In this document: positions 17,197-25,093 of the stretch, piece by piece
Position numbering within the stretch: position 1 is the first letter of the stretch
How the letters are laid out: the number at the start of each line of letters is the position of its first letter
Origin: JAVKFY01 sp040223615
GTDB taxonomy: Bacteria > Pseudomonadota > Alphaproteobacteria > GCA-2731375
DNA: 64,000 nt
Reading direction: 5' to 3'
Assembly: GCA_040223615.1 (NCBI GenBank)
Contig: JAVKFY010000051.1
Span: 69,924 to 133,923, forward strand
Made by a program: the position numbers and the translations under genes
Notes under the pieces: generated by a model
The model's database searches: none
Told to the model about the DNA's origin: nothing
What the model saw: the letters and a program-made list of their open reading frames with translations, nothing else

Positions 17197-18603
17197 TCAG
17201 GAAAACAGGCCGGAGATGAACTCCACGACCCGCAGGTTGATCAAGTCGTTCCAGGTGACGAACACCGTCAACGTCAAGATCATCGCCAGCCCGAACCGCA
17301 ACGCATACTCCTGCATCCGCTCGGTCAACGGCCGGCCGCGAACCGCCTCGAAGGCGTAGAACAACAAGTGACCGCCGTCCAGCATCGGAATCGGGAACAG
17401 GTTGATCAGGCCAAGATTCAGCGACAGCAGAATCGACAGCATCACCACCTGTTCCACGCCGACCTGCGCCGCCTGGCCGGAAACCTGGGCGATGCGCAGC
17501 GGCCCGCCGAGGTCCTCCGTGCCGCGATGCCCGACGATCATCTGACCGACATAGTCGATGGTCTGGGCCAGCATGTTCCACGAGGTCTGCACCGACGCGA
17601 CCAGTGCCGAGGTCGGCCCATGCCGGTAGAGCGGGCGTTCGGCGCGCTGGATGCCGATCACCCAGCGCGTTACCGAACCGCCATCGGCGTTCTCGTAGTC
17701 GCGCGCCTCCGGCACCACCTCCAGGTCGAGGCGGCGTCCGTCGCGCATCACGGTCAGCGCGATCGGCTTGCCCTCGCCACCGACCACGATGTCCTGCAAC
17801 CGCTCGAAATTGTCGATTCTCTGACCGTCGGCGGCGACCACGATGTCGTTGACCCGGAACCCGGCGCGCGCCGCCGGGCTGTCATCCTGCACCAGTCCGA
17901 CCACCGCCGGGTTGGACGCATAGACACCGATCGTGCCGTAGTCGCGCAGTCCCTGGCCGACGTCGAGCTCGACCGCCGCCGGCGTGATCGTGAGCGGAAT
18001 TGTCCGGCCGTCGCGCCGCACCTCCAAGTCCACCGGCAGCCCGGGATTCAGAAGCACTGCTTCCTCAAGCTGCTCGAAGCGATAGACCGTGCGGCCCTCG
18101 ACACTCTCGACCACGTCGCCGACCTGCAGGCCGGCCGCCGCGCCGGCGCCGTCGGACAGCACCCGGCCGATCTCCGGCGGCGTGACCCGCTGGCCGTAGA
18201 ACACGAACATCGTCGCCAGGATGACGATGGCGTAGATGAAGTTGGCGAACGGGCCGGCGGCGACGATCGCGGTGCGCTGCCACAGCTTCTTATGGTGGAA
18301 GGCCACCTCGCGCTGCGCCGGCGTCAGGCTGTCGAGCATCTTGCCGTCCGGCGCGCTGGTGGCGTTGAGGTCGCCGAAGAACTTGACGTAGCCGCCGAGC
18401 GGCAGCCACGACACCTTCCAGCGCGTACCGGCCTTGTCGTGCCAGCCGAAAATCTCGCGTCCGAAGCCGATCGAGAAGGTCTCGACCCTGACCTTGCACC
18501 AGCGCGCCACCAGGTAGTGCCCCATCTCGTGCACGAACACGAGCACCGTGAGCACCACCAGGAACGGCACCACGTAGGTCACGAAGTTCAGCACCAAGTC
18601 CAA
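17197..18603 (-). CDS. rseP: Site-2 intramembrane metalloprotease RseP (TTG start)
   Basis: This protein of about 468 residues has the zinc motif HEMGH (His25, Glu26, His29) in the first membrane helix, two PDZ-like domains in the middle, and the third zinc ligand in FPIPMLDGGHL near the C-terminus. It cleaves membrane-bound anti-sigma factors and signal-peptide remnants. A TTG at 18603 is preferred because AAGGAG lies 6 nt upstream; a GTG at 18633 has no such site and would overlap dxr. Placement between dxr and bamA is the conserved one. Confidence 0.95.
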   Translation of the reverse strand: MDLVLNFVTYVVPFLVVLTVLVFVHEMGHYLVARWCKVRVETFSIGFGREIFGWHDKAGTRWKVSWLPLGGYVKFFGDLNATSAPDGKMLDSLTPAQREVAFHHKKLWQRTAIVAAGPFANFIYAIVILATMFVFYGQRVTPPEIGRVLSDGAGAAAGLQVGDVVESVEGRTVYRFEQLEEAVLLNPGLPVDLEVRRDGRTIPLTITPAAVELDVGQGLRDYGTIGVYASNPAVVGLVQDDSPAARAGFRVNDIVVAADGQRIDNFERLQDIVVGGEGKPIALTVMRDGRRLDLEVVPEARDYENADGGSVTRWVIGIQRAERPLYRHGPTSALVASVQTSWNMLAQTIDYVGQMIVGHRGTEDLGGPLRIAQVSGQAAQVGVEQVVMLSILLSLNLGLINLFPIPMLDGGHLLFYAFEAVRGRPLTERMQEYALRFGLAMILTLTVFVTWNDLINLRVVEFISGLFS

Positions 18604-18620
18604 AACCGTCTCCTTGCGGC

Positions 18621-19814
18621 CTAGGCCGCACACCCGGCGACCAGCTCCGCCGCGACCCGGCGCGCTGCCTGGTCGGACGCCAGCACCGTCTCAAGGCTGT
18701 CACATGCCGCCGCCGGCAATCTGGCGGCGACCCCCTCGACCACGCGGGCAATGTCGAGAAAGCCGATGCGGCCCTTCAGGAACGCCTCGACCGCGATCTC
18801 ATTGCCGGCGTTCAGCACCGTCGGCGCCGTGCCCCCCGCGGCCAACGCAGCCGCCGCCAGGCGCAACGCCGGGAACCGCTCCGGATCCGGCGCCTCGAAT
18901 GTCAGCTGGCCGATCGCCACCAGGTCGAGCTTCGGCGCGTGCGTCGCCATCCGGTCCGGCCACCCCAGCGCGTAGGCGATCGGCGTGCGCATGTCCGGCG
19001 TGCCGAGCTGCGCCAGCACCGAGCCGTCGACGTAGGCAACCAGGCTGTGTACCACCGATTGCGGCTGGATCAGTATCTCGATCTGCTCCGCGCGCACCGG
19101 GAACAGATAGGCCGCCTCGATGAGTTCCAGGCCCTTGTTCATCATCGTGGCGCTGTCGACCGAGATCTTGCTGCCCATCTGCCAGTTCGGGTGCGCCATC
19201 GCCTGCTCCGGCGTCACTTCGGCCATCGCCGCGCGGTCGAGTTCGCGGAACGGGCCGCCCGAGCCGGTCAGGATGATGCGCTCGACCCGCTCCGGCCGGT
19301 CGAAGTCGAAGACCTGGAAGATCGCGTTGTGCTCACTGTCGACCGGCAGCAGCGTGGCGCCATGCCGACGCACCTCGTCGAGCATCAGCTCGCCGGCACA
19401 GACCAGGCATTCCTTGTTGGCGAAGGCAACCAGCCGGCCGGCGCGCGCGGCGGCCAGGGTCGGCGCCAACCCGGCGGCGCCGACAATACCGGCCATCACC
19501 CAGTCGGCCGGCCGTCCGGCCGCCTCGATCAAGGCCTCCGGACCCGCCGCGACCTCGATGCCGGAACCGGACAGCGCCGCTTTCAGGTCGCCATAGCGCG
19601 CCGGATCGGCGACCACGGCACATTTCGCGCCGACCTGGCGCGCCTGGCGCGCCAGCAGGTCGACGTTGGCTCGCGCGGTCAGCGCCTCGACCGCGAACCG
19701 CTCCGGCTCGCGCGCGATCAGGTCGATGGTGTTGCAGCCGACCGAACCGGTCGAACCCAGGATGCTGACCCGGCGGACCGCGCCAGCCTTGGCCTTGGCG
19801 AGCACCGTCACCAT
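18621..19814 (-). CDS. dxr: 1-deoxy-D-xylulose 5-phosphate reductoisomerase
   Basis: This 397-residue enzyme makes MEP, the committed intermediate of the non-mevalonate isoprenoid pathway. NADPH-binding GSTGSVG lies near residue 20. The metal and substrate site appears as PVDSEHNAIFQ and TGSGGPFRELD, with NMGSKISVDSATMMNKGLE represented here by QMGSKISVDSATMMNKG. The start ATG at 19814 overlaps the cdsA stop by 7 nt; the upstream extension of the frame is inside cdsA and not real. Undecaprenyl phosphate made via uppS depends on this pathway. Confidence 0.97.
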   Translation of the reverse strand: MVTVLAKAKAGAVRRVSILGSTGSVGCNTIDLIAREPERFAVEALTARANVDLLARQARQVGAKCAVVADPARYGDLKAALSGSGIEVAAGPEALIEAAGRPADWVMAGIVGAAGLAPTLAAARAGRLVAFANKECLVCAGELMLDEVRRHGATLLPVDSEHNAIFQVFDFDRPERVERIILTGSGGPFRELDRAAMAEVTPEQAMAHPNWQMGSKISVDSATMMNKGLELIEAAYLFPVRAEQIEILIQPQSVVHSLVAYVDGSVLAQLGTPDMRTPIAYALGWPDRMATHAPKLDLVAIGQLTFEAPDPERFPALRLAAAALAAGGTAPTVLNAGNEIAVEAFLKGRIGFLDIARVVEGVAARLPAAACDSLETVLASDQAARRVAAELVAGCAA

Positions 19815-20635
19815 AGCGGCCACCGCCCGTGGCTCAGCGCGTACAGCGCCGCCGTCGCCGGCGCCGCCGCCAGCAGCGCGTCGACCCGGTCCAGGATACC
19901 GCCGTGGCCGGGGATCAGCGTGCCGCTGTCCTTCACGTCGAAACGGCGCTTGAGCATCGATTCCGCCAGGTCGCCGCCCTGCGACAGCGCCGCCACCACG
20001 GCGCTCAGGCCGGCCGCCGGCAGCACCGCGAAGCCGCCCCACGCAGCCACCGCGCCGCCGGCGATGGCGGCCGCGACCATGCCGCCGATCAGCCCGGCCC
20101 AGGTCTTGTTCGGCGAGATGCGCGGCGCCAGCTTCGGCCCGCCGATGCCGCGCCCGGCGAAGTAGGCGCCGGTGTCGGAAGCCCATACCGTCGCCAGCAG
20201 CCAACCGACCAGCCACAGACCGATCTCGGGCTGCAGCCGCAACCAGACCAGCGCGCAGGCCGGCAGGCCCAGCCACAGGAACGGCAGCAGCCGCCAGGGC
20301 CGCTGCTTGGCGTCGGTCTTCACCAGCGCCGCGGCGGCACCGATCGCCAGCACCAGCGGCGCCGCCCAGACCGGCGTCATCGGCAGCACCAGCACTGCGC
20401 CGGCCAGGAACACGATCGTGCCGGTCGCCTCGCGGTCGATGTCGCCCAGCGTCAGTTGATGCCACTCGACTCCCATCAACACCACCACCAGCGCGATCAA
20501 GGCCACGAAGGGCCAACTGCCGACCCACACCAGCGCCAGCACCAACGGAATCAGTGCGGCCGCGGACAACACCCGCAGCGCCAAGCCGCTACCCGTCGAT
20601 TGCGCCATACCGCCGTTCGCGGCGATGGAACTCAT
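19808..20635 (-). CDS. cdsA: Phosphatidate cytidylyltransferase
   Basis: This integral membrane enzyme of about 275 residues makes CDP-diacylglycerol, precursor of all major phospholipids. It has multiple hydrophobic helices and the C-terminal family signature region ending in SMLKRRFDVKDSGTLIPGHGG and ILDRVDALL. The ATG at 20635 has GGAAG about 9 nt upstream; an ATG at 20608 in the same frame is the alternative. Either start overlaps the end of uppS, indicating coupling. It overlaps dxr by 7 nt. Confidence 0.95.
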   Translation of the reverse strand: MSSIAANGGMAQSTGSGLALRVLSAAALIPLVLALVWVGSWPFVALIALVVVLMGVEWHQLTLGDIDREATGTIVFLAGAVLVLPMTPVWAAPLVLAIGAAAALVKTDAKQRPWRLLPFLWLGLPACALVWLRLQPEIGLWLVGWLLATVWASDTGAYFAGRGIGGPKLAPRISPNKTWAGLIGGMVAAAIAGGAVAAWGGFAVLPAAGLSAVVAALSQGGDLAESMLKRRFDVKDSGTLIPGHGGILDRVDALLAAAPATAALYALSHGRWPLW

Positions 20636-21326
20636 GAATTGCGTCTTCCAGGCTGCTCTTCTCGAAGTCGGGCCACAGCAGGTCGAGGAATACCAGCTCG
20701 GTATACGCCGACTGCCATAGCAGGAAATTGGACAGGCGCTGTTCTCCACTGGTCCGGATCAGCACATCCGGATCGGGAATATCCTTTGTCTGCAGGCGGC
20801 TTGCAAACGATTCTTCAGTAATGTCCTCAACCGAAAGGCGACCCGCTGCCACGGCTTCGGCAAGGCCCCGCGCGGCCTGGATGATCTCGTGCTGGCTGCC
20901 ATAGTTGATCGCCACCACCAAGGTCAGCCCGGTATTGCCAGCGGTGGTCCCCTCCGCCTCGTCGATCAGCGCCACAAGGTCCTTGGCCAGCGCGTCACGG
21001 TCGCCGATGAAACGCAGCCGGACGCCGTTCTTGTGCAACTCGGCCAGTTCTCGGCGCAGGTAGAGGCGCAGCAGGCCCATCAGGTCGTCGACCTCGGTGC
21101 GCGGGCGCTTCCAGTTCTCCGAACTGAAGGCGTAGAGCGTCAGGTAACCGATGCCGAGCTGCTGTGCCGCCTCCACGGCGCGGCGCACCGCCTCCGCCCC
21201 TTGCCGGTGCCCCATCGCCCGCGGCAGCCCGCGCGCCTTCGCCCACCGGCCGTTGCCGTCCATGATGATGGCGACGTGACGCGGCGGCGCGTCGACCTGC
21301 GGGCTGACGGATGATGCGGACTCCAT
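20589..21326 (-). CDS. uppS: Undecaprenyl diphosphate synthase
   Basis: This 245-residue cis-prenyltransferase makes the C55 lipid carrier for peptidoglycan and O-antigen. HVAIIMDGNGRWAKARGLPR carries the catalytic Asp, YAFSSENWKRP is conserved, and RTSGEQRLSNFLLWQ near the C-terminus binds the diphosphate. It follows frr by 6 nt and overlaps cdsA. The order frr-uppS-cdsA-dxr is standard. Confidence 0.97.
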   Translation of the reverse strand: MESASSVSPQVDAPPRHVAIIMDGNGRWAKARGLPRAMGHRQGAEAVRRAVEAAQQLGIGYLTLYAFSSENWKRPRTEVDDLMGLLRLYLRRELAELHKNGVRLRFIGDRDALAKDLVALIDEAEGTTAGNTGLTLVVAINYGSQHEIIQAARGLAEAVAAGRLSVEDITEESFASRLQTKDIPDPDVLIRTSGEQRLSNFLLWQSAYTELVFLDLLWPDFEKSSLEDAIHEFHRRERRYGAIDG

Positions 21327-21332
21327 GCCCGC

Positions 21333-21890
21333 CTAGACCTGCATGATCTCTTTTTCCTTGGTCGCCAGCGCCTCGTCGATCTCGGCGACGGCGGCGTCGG
21401 TCAGCGACTGCACTTCGTCGCCCCAAAGATGATGGTCGTCCTGGCTCAACTCGCCGTCCTTTTCCATCTTCTTCAGCGTTTCCATGCCGTCGCGGCGCAC
21501 GTTGCGCACGGCGATTTTGGCCTGCTCGGCATATTTATGCGCGATCTTGGCCAGATCCTGGCGCCGCTCCTCGGTCAGTTCGGGAATCGGCAGGCGCAGC
21601 AACTGGCCCTCGACGATCGGGTTCAGGCCCAGGCCGCTCTCGCGAATCGCCCGTTCCACGGCGCCGACATTGGCCTTGTCCCAGACCTGAACCGACAGCA
21701 TGCGCGGTTCCGGCACCGACAGCGTAGCGACCTGATTGATCGGCATTGGTGAGCCGTAGGCCTGAACCACCAGTGGTTCCAGCAGGCTAGCCGAGGCGCG
21801 GCCGGTCCGCAGACCGCCGAACTCCTGCCGCAGCACCTCGACCGCCCCCTTCATCCGCCGTTCCAGGTCGGAAATGTCGGGATCGGCCAC
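21333..21890 (-). CDS. frr: Ribosome recycling factor (GTG start)
   Basis: This 185-residue factor splits post-termination ribosomes together with EF-G. It has the family's central VPEPRMLSVQVWD and PIPELTEERRQDL segments and a C-terminal helix. The GTG at 21890 is chosen because GGGGGAG lies 5-6 nt upstream and because it gives the canonical length of 185 residues. An ATG at 21918 would start inside pyrH. The gap to the pyrH stop is 2 nt. Confidence 0.96.
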   Translation of the reverse strand: MADPDISDLERRMKGAVEVLRQEFGGLRTGRASASLLEPLVVQAYGSPMPINQVATLSVPEPRMLSVQVWDKANVGAVERAIRESGLGLNPIVEGQLLRLPIPELTEERRQDLAKIAHKYAEQAKIAVRNVRRDGMETLKKMEKDGELSQDDHHLWGDEVQSLTDAAVAEIDEALATKEKEIMQV

Positions 21891-21892
21891 GT

Positions 21893-22630
21893 TCACTCCC
21901 CCCGTATGATTGTGCATTGCCCCCGGCCAAGCACCACATCTGCGAAGGCGCCGGCCAAGTGGATGGAGAAGACGAGTATAGGAATCTGGTTCTCGCGCGC
22001 GAGGGAAATCGCCGCCGCGTCCATGACCTTCAGGTCGCGCGCCAGTACATCGTGGAACGTCAGTTCCTCGAAACGTTTCGCGTTCGGATTCTTCACCGGG
22101 TCGGAATCGTAGACGCCGTCGACCTGGGTTCCCTTGAACAGCACTTCGCAGCCGGTCTCCGCCGCGCGCAGCGCCGCGGTCGTATCGGTGGTGAAGAACG
22201 GGTTCCCGGTGCCGGCGGCGAAGATCACCGCCCGGCCCAGCTCCAGGTGTCGGATCGCCCGGCGCCGGATATAGGGCTCGCACACCGACGCCATCGGGAT
22301 CGCCGACTGCACCCGGCTGACCACGCCGCATTCCTCCAGCGCGTTCTGCAAGGCCAGTCCGTTGATGACGGTGGCCAGCATGCCCATGTAGTCGGCGCTG
22401 GCCCGTTCCATGCCGACGGTGGCGCCGGCGACGCCACGGAAGATATTGCCGCCGCCGATCACGATGGCGACCTCGACGCCCAGGGCAAGCACCTGTTTGA
22501 TATCGTTGGCGATGCGCCCAACGGTATCGAAGTCGATGCCGTATTCGCTGCCGCCCATCAGGGCCTCGCCGGACAGCTTCAGCATCACCCTCTTATAGGG
22601 TGGCGTGCCGGCGGCGGACTCCGCGGTCAT
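21893..22630 (-). CDS. pyrH: UMP kinase
   Basis: This 245-residue bacterial-type UMP kinase of the amino-acid-kinase fold phosphorylates UMP for pyrimidine nucleotide synthesis. Motifs are MLKLSGEALMG, VIGGGNIFRG, GTGNPFFTTDT and DGVYDSDP. It lies between tsf and frr as in most bacteria and is probably co-transcribed from the rpsB promoter. Length is typical. Confidence 0.97.
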   Translation of the reverse strand: MTAESAAGTPPYKRVMLKLSGEALMGGSEYGIDFDTVGRIANDIKQVLALGVEVAIVIGGGNIFRGVAGATVGMERASADYMGMLATVINGLALQNALEECGVVSRVQSAIPMASVCEPYIRRRAIRHLELGRAVIFAAGTGNPFFTTDTTAALRAAETGCEVLFKGTQVDGVYDSDPVKNPNAKRFEELTFHDVLARDLKVMDAAAISLARENQIPILVFSIHLAGAFADVVLGRGQCTIIRGE

Positions 22631-22646
22631 CGGCGCCGCGCCCGAC

Positions 22647-23576
22647 TTAGGCGCCGGCCTGCGCGGCCGCGACCTCGGCCGCGAAGTCCTTCTCTTCCTT
22701 CTCCACGCCCTCGCCCAGGGCGAAGCGGACGAAGCCGGTGATCTTCACCGGGGCGCCCAGGTCCTTGCCAGCCTGCTCCAGCACCTTGGAGACCCGAAGG
22801 TCGGGATCGTGCACCCACACCTGCTCGGTCAGCACCACGTCCTCGTAGAACTTGCGCAGGCGGCCCTCGACCATCTTCTCGATGATGTTCTCCGGCTTGC
22901 CGCTCTCGCGCGCCTGCTCGCTCAGCACCGCGCGCTCGCGCTCGATCGACTGCGGATCGAGCGCCGCGACGTCGACCGACTGCGGCGCGGCGGCCGCGAT
23001 GTGCATCGCGACCTGCTTGCCGAGCTCGGCCAGCTTGGCCGCGTCACCGGATGATTCCAGCGCCACCAGTACGCCGATCCGGCCCAGGCCAGGCGCGGCG
23101 GCGGCATGCGTGTAGGCGCCAACCACGCCCGGATCGGCGCGCAACGCCGCGGCCCGGCGCAGCGTCATGTTCTCGCCGATGGTGGCCACCAGGTTGGTCA
23201 GTTCGTCCTGCACGCTGTGGCCCGCGCCGGGATAGCTGGCGGCCAGGATCGCGGCGACATCATCGCCGGTCTCGTTGGCGATGCCAGCCACGGTGCTCGC
23301 GAAGCCCTGGAACTGCTCATTGCGGGCGACGAAATCGGTCTCCGAATTGACCTCGACGACGGCACCACGGCCGCCATCGGTCGCCACCGCGACCAGGCCT
23401 TCGGCGGCGACCCGCCCGGACTTCTTCTGCGCCGCGGCCAGGCCCTTGGTGCGCAGCCAGTCGACCGCAGCCTCCATGTCGCCATCGGCTTCGGTGAGCG
23501 CCTTCTTGCAGTCCATCATGCCGGCGCCGGTCTTGTCGCGAAGCTCTTTCACGAGAGAGGCAGTGATCTGCGCCAT
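22647..23576 (-). CDS. tsf: Translation elongation factor Ts
   Basis: This 309-residue factor recycles EF-Tu by nucleotide exchange. The N-terminal UBA-like domain has VKELRDKTGAGMMDCKKAL; the core has the TDFVARNEQF motif that contacts EF-Tu. It follows rpsB by 55 nt, the universal rpsB-tsf pairing. Length is normal for alphaproteobacteria. Confidence 0.97.
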   Translation of the reverse strand: MAQITASLVKELRDKTGAGMMDCKKALTEADGDMEAAVDWLRTKGLAAAQKKSGRVAAEGLVAVATDGGRGAVVEVNSETDFVARNEQFQGFASTVAGIANETGDDVAAILAASYPGAGHSVQDELTNLVATIGENMTLRRAAALRADPGVVGAYTHAAAAPGLGRIGVLVALESSGDAAKLAELGKQVAMHIAAAAPQSVDVAALDPQSIERERAVLSEQARESGKPENIIEKMVEGRLRKFYEDVVLTEQVWVHDPDLRVSKVLEQAGKDLGAPVKITGFVRFALGEGVEKEEKDFAAEVAAAQAGA

Positions 23577-23631
23577 GTTAACCTCGTAGATTCAGAATGT
23601 GTTCCAACCGCTTGCCTGAAAAGGCAAACGC

Positions 23632-24471
23632 TTACTCGGCGGCCGGGGTCTGCTCGGCGGCTGGCGCGGCTTCCGGGGCGGCTGGCGCGGCTTCCGGAGC
23701 GGCTTCGGCGACCGGCTCGTCGAGCTCCTCGACCGTGACTTCCTGCTCGCCGACGTCGACACCGGAGGCCGACAGCTCCTGCTGCAGCCCGGAGATCACC
23801 GCCCGGCCGACCAGGTCGCAATACAGCTCCACGGCGCGGCTGGCGTCGTCGTTGCCGGGGATCGGGAAGGTCACGCGATCCGGGTCGGAGTTGCTGTCGA
23901 CCACCGCGACCACGGGGATGCCCAGGGTGCGCGCCTCGTCGATGGCGATCTTTTCCTTCACCGTGTCGACCACGAACATCAGGTCGGGCAGCCCGCCCAT
24001 CTCCTTGATGCCGCCCAGCGTGAGCTGCAGCTTCTCCAGCTCGCGGCTGCGGCGCAGGGTTTCTTTCTTGGTGAGGCCCGTATGCTCTTCGGCGAGCTGG
24101 TTTTCCAACTCGTTCAGCCGGCGGATCGACTGCGAGATCGTCTTCCAGTTGGTCAGCATGCCGCCGAGCCAGCGGTGGTTGACGTAGTACTGGCCGCAGC
24201 GGCCGGCGTGGTCGGCGACCAGGTCCGACGCCTGCCGCTTGGTGCCGACGAACAGCACCCGGCCGCCGCCGGCGACGGTGTCGCGGACCGCGACCAGCGC
24301 GCGATGCAGCAGCGGCACTGACTGGCGCAGGTCGATGATGTGAATGTTGTTGCGGGCGCCATAGATGTAGCGGCCCATCTTCGGGTTCCAGCGGTGCGTC
24401 TGGTGCCCGAAGTGCACGCCCGCTTCCAGGAGCTGGCGCATGGTGAAGGTCGGTAGTTCGGCAATGCTCAT
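23632..24471 (-). CDS. rpsB: Small subunit ribosomal protein S2 with acidic C-terminal tail
   Basis: This 279-residue S2 protein contains the family signatures LLEAGVHFGHQTHRWNPKM and PVVAVVDSNSDPD. After about residue 243 it carries an Ala/Pro/Glu-rich low-complexity tail that core S2 lacks. GGAGA lies 7 nt before the ATG. A promoter is proposed about 110 nt upstream, and a hairpin lies in the leader. S2 commonly represses its own operon in bacteria. Confidence 0.97.
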   Translation of the reverse strand: MSIAELPTFTMRQLLEAGVHFGHQTHRWNPKMGRYIYGARNNIHIIDLRQSVPLLHRALVAVRDTVAGGGRVLFVGTKRQASDLVADHAGRCGQYYVNHRWLGGMLTNWKTISQSIRRLNELENQLAEEHTGLTKKETLRRSRELEKLQLTLGGIKEMGGLPDLMFVVDTVKEKIAIDEARTLGIPVVAVVDSNSDPDRVTFPIPGNDDASRAVELYCDLVGRAVISGLQQELSASGVDVGEQEVTVEELDEPVAEAAPEAAPAAPEAAPAAEQTPAAE

Positions 24472-24579
24472 CGGTATCTCCGGTTAGCCGCCGTGGGCCA
24501 GTTCATCCGGCCACCTGGCCAGACACCGGAACGAGGCACGAATGTGCCCCGCAAGACCCACGTGTGAAGTTGCGGCGGC

Positions 24580-24608
24580 TACATAGCCCTATGCGGGCGC
24601 CATGGCAA
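24580..24608 (-). promoter_or_regulatory. Predicted promoter of the rpsB-tsf operon
   Basis: On the minus strand, TTGCCA (24608-24603) is separated by 17 nt from TATGTA (24585-24580), giving a start near 24573 and a leader of about 100 nt. The leader contains GGCCAG paired with CTGGCC at 24496-24520, about 25 nt before the start codon, a plausible site for S2 autoregulation. Confidence 0.45.
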
Positions 24609-24624
24609 GGGCCGCGGCCGTTGC

Positions 24625-25023
24625 CTAGCCGCCGGAAACGATATGCCAGCGCCCATCGCCGCGCAGGCAGGCGACGCCATGGAACGGCGTGCCCCGCCCG
24701 TCGACCGTGGCGTCGCCGTTGAAGCGCGCGCAGGTCTCGCGCGGCGGCGGTGGCGGCGCCGGCTGTACGTAGTAGACCGGCGGCGGCGCGAAAATCACCG
24801 TGGAGCGGTAGTGCGGCCGGTAGTGGTGGCGGTGATGACCATAGTGATGCCCGCGCCAGTGATGCCCGCGCCAGTGGTGGCCACGGTGATAGCCGCGGTG
24901 GTGGTACCCCGACCCGACCCCGAAGCTGAAGAAGAAGTCGCCCCCGGCCGTCGCCGGCATGGCGACGCCCAGCCCGGCGACCAGCGCCAGTCCGGCAAAG
25001 AGCGTTCGTCCATAAGGTTTCAC
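24625..25023 (-). CDS. His-rich exported protein of unknown function
   Basis: This 132-residue protein has a clear signal peptide (FAGLALVAGLGVAMPATAGG, cleavage near residue 27). Next comes a block at about 38-70 in which RGHHW/RGYHH-type units alternate His with Gly, Arg, Tyr and Trp. A Pro-rich linker follows, then a C-terminal CARFNGDAT and GVACLRGDGRWHIVSGG. Two cysteines may form a disulfide in the periplasm. The C-terminus resembles the end of small rickettsial-type surface antigens, but weakly. A metal-binding or envelope role is conceivable from the His content; no function is known. The repeats are visible in DNA as near-identical 15-nt units near 24847-24885. Confidence 0.7.
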   Translation of the reverse strand: MKPYGRTLFAGLALVAGLGVAMPATAGGDFFFSFGVGSGYHHRGYHRGHHWRGHHWRGHHYGHHRHHYRPHYRSTVIFAPPPVYYVQPAPPPPPRETCARFNGDATVDGRGTPFHGVACLRGDGRWHIVSGG

Positions 25024-25093
25024 GGCACGTCCCTCGCGCCCAGCAAGCTTGCCTCACTCTAGCACGCCGCGCGCCCTGCGGCTCCGTCGCCGC

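Noticed and set aside
24503..25057. 184-codon frame overlapping the His-rich protein
   Set aside because: It is an alternate frame without a signal peptide; the 132-residue frame has one plus a plausible mature domain.
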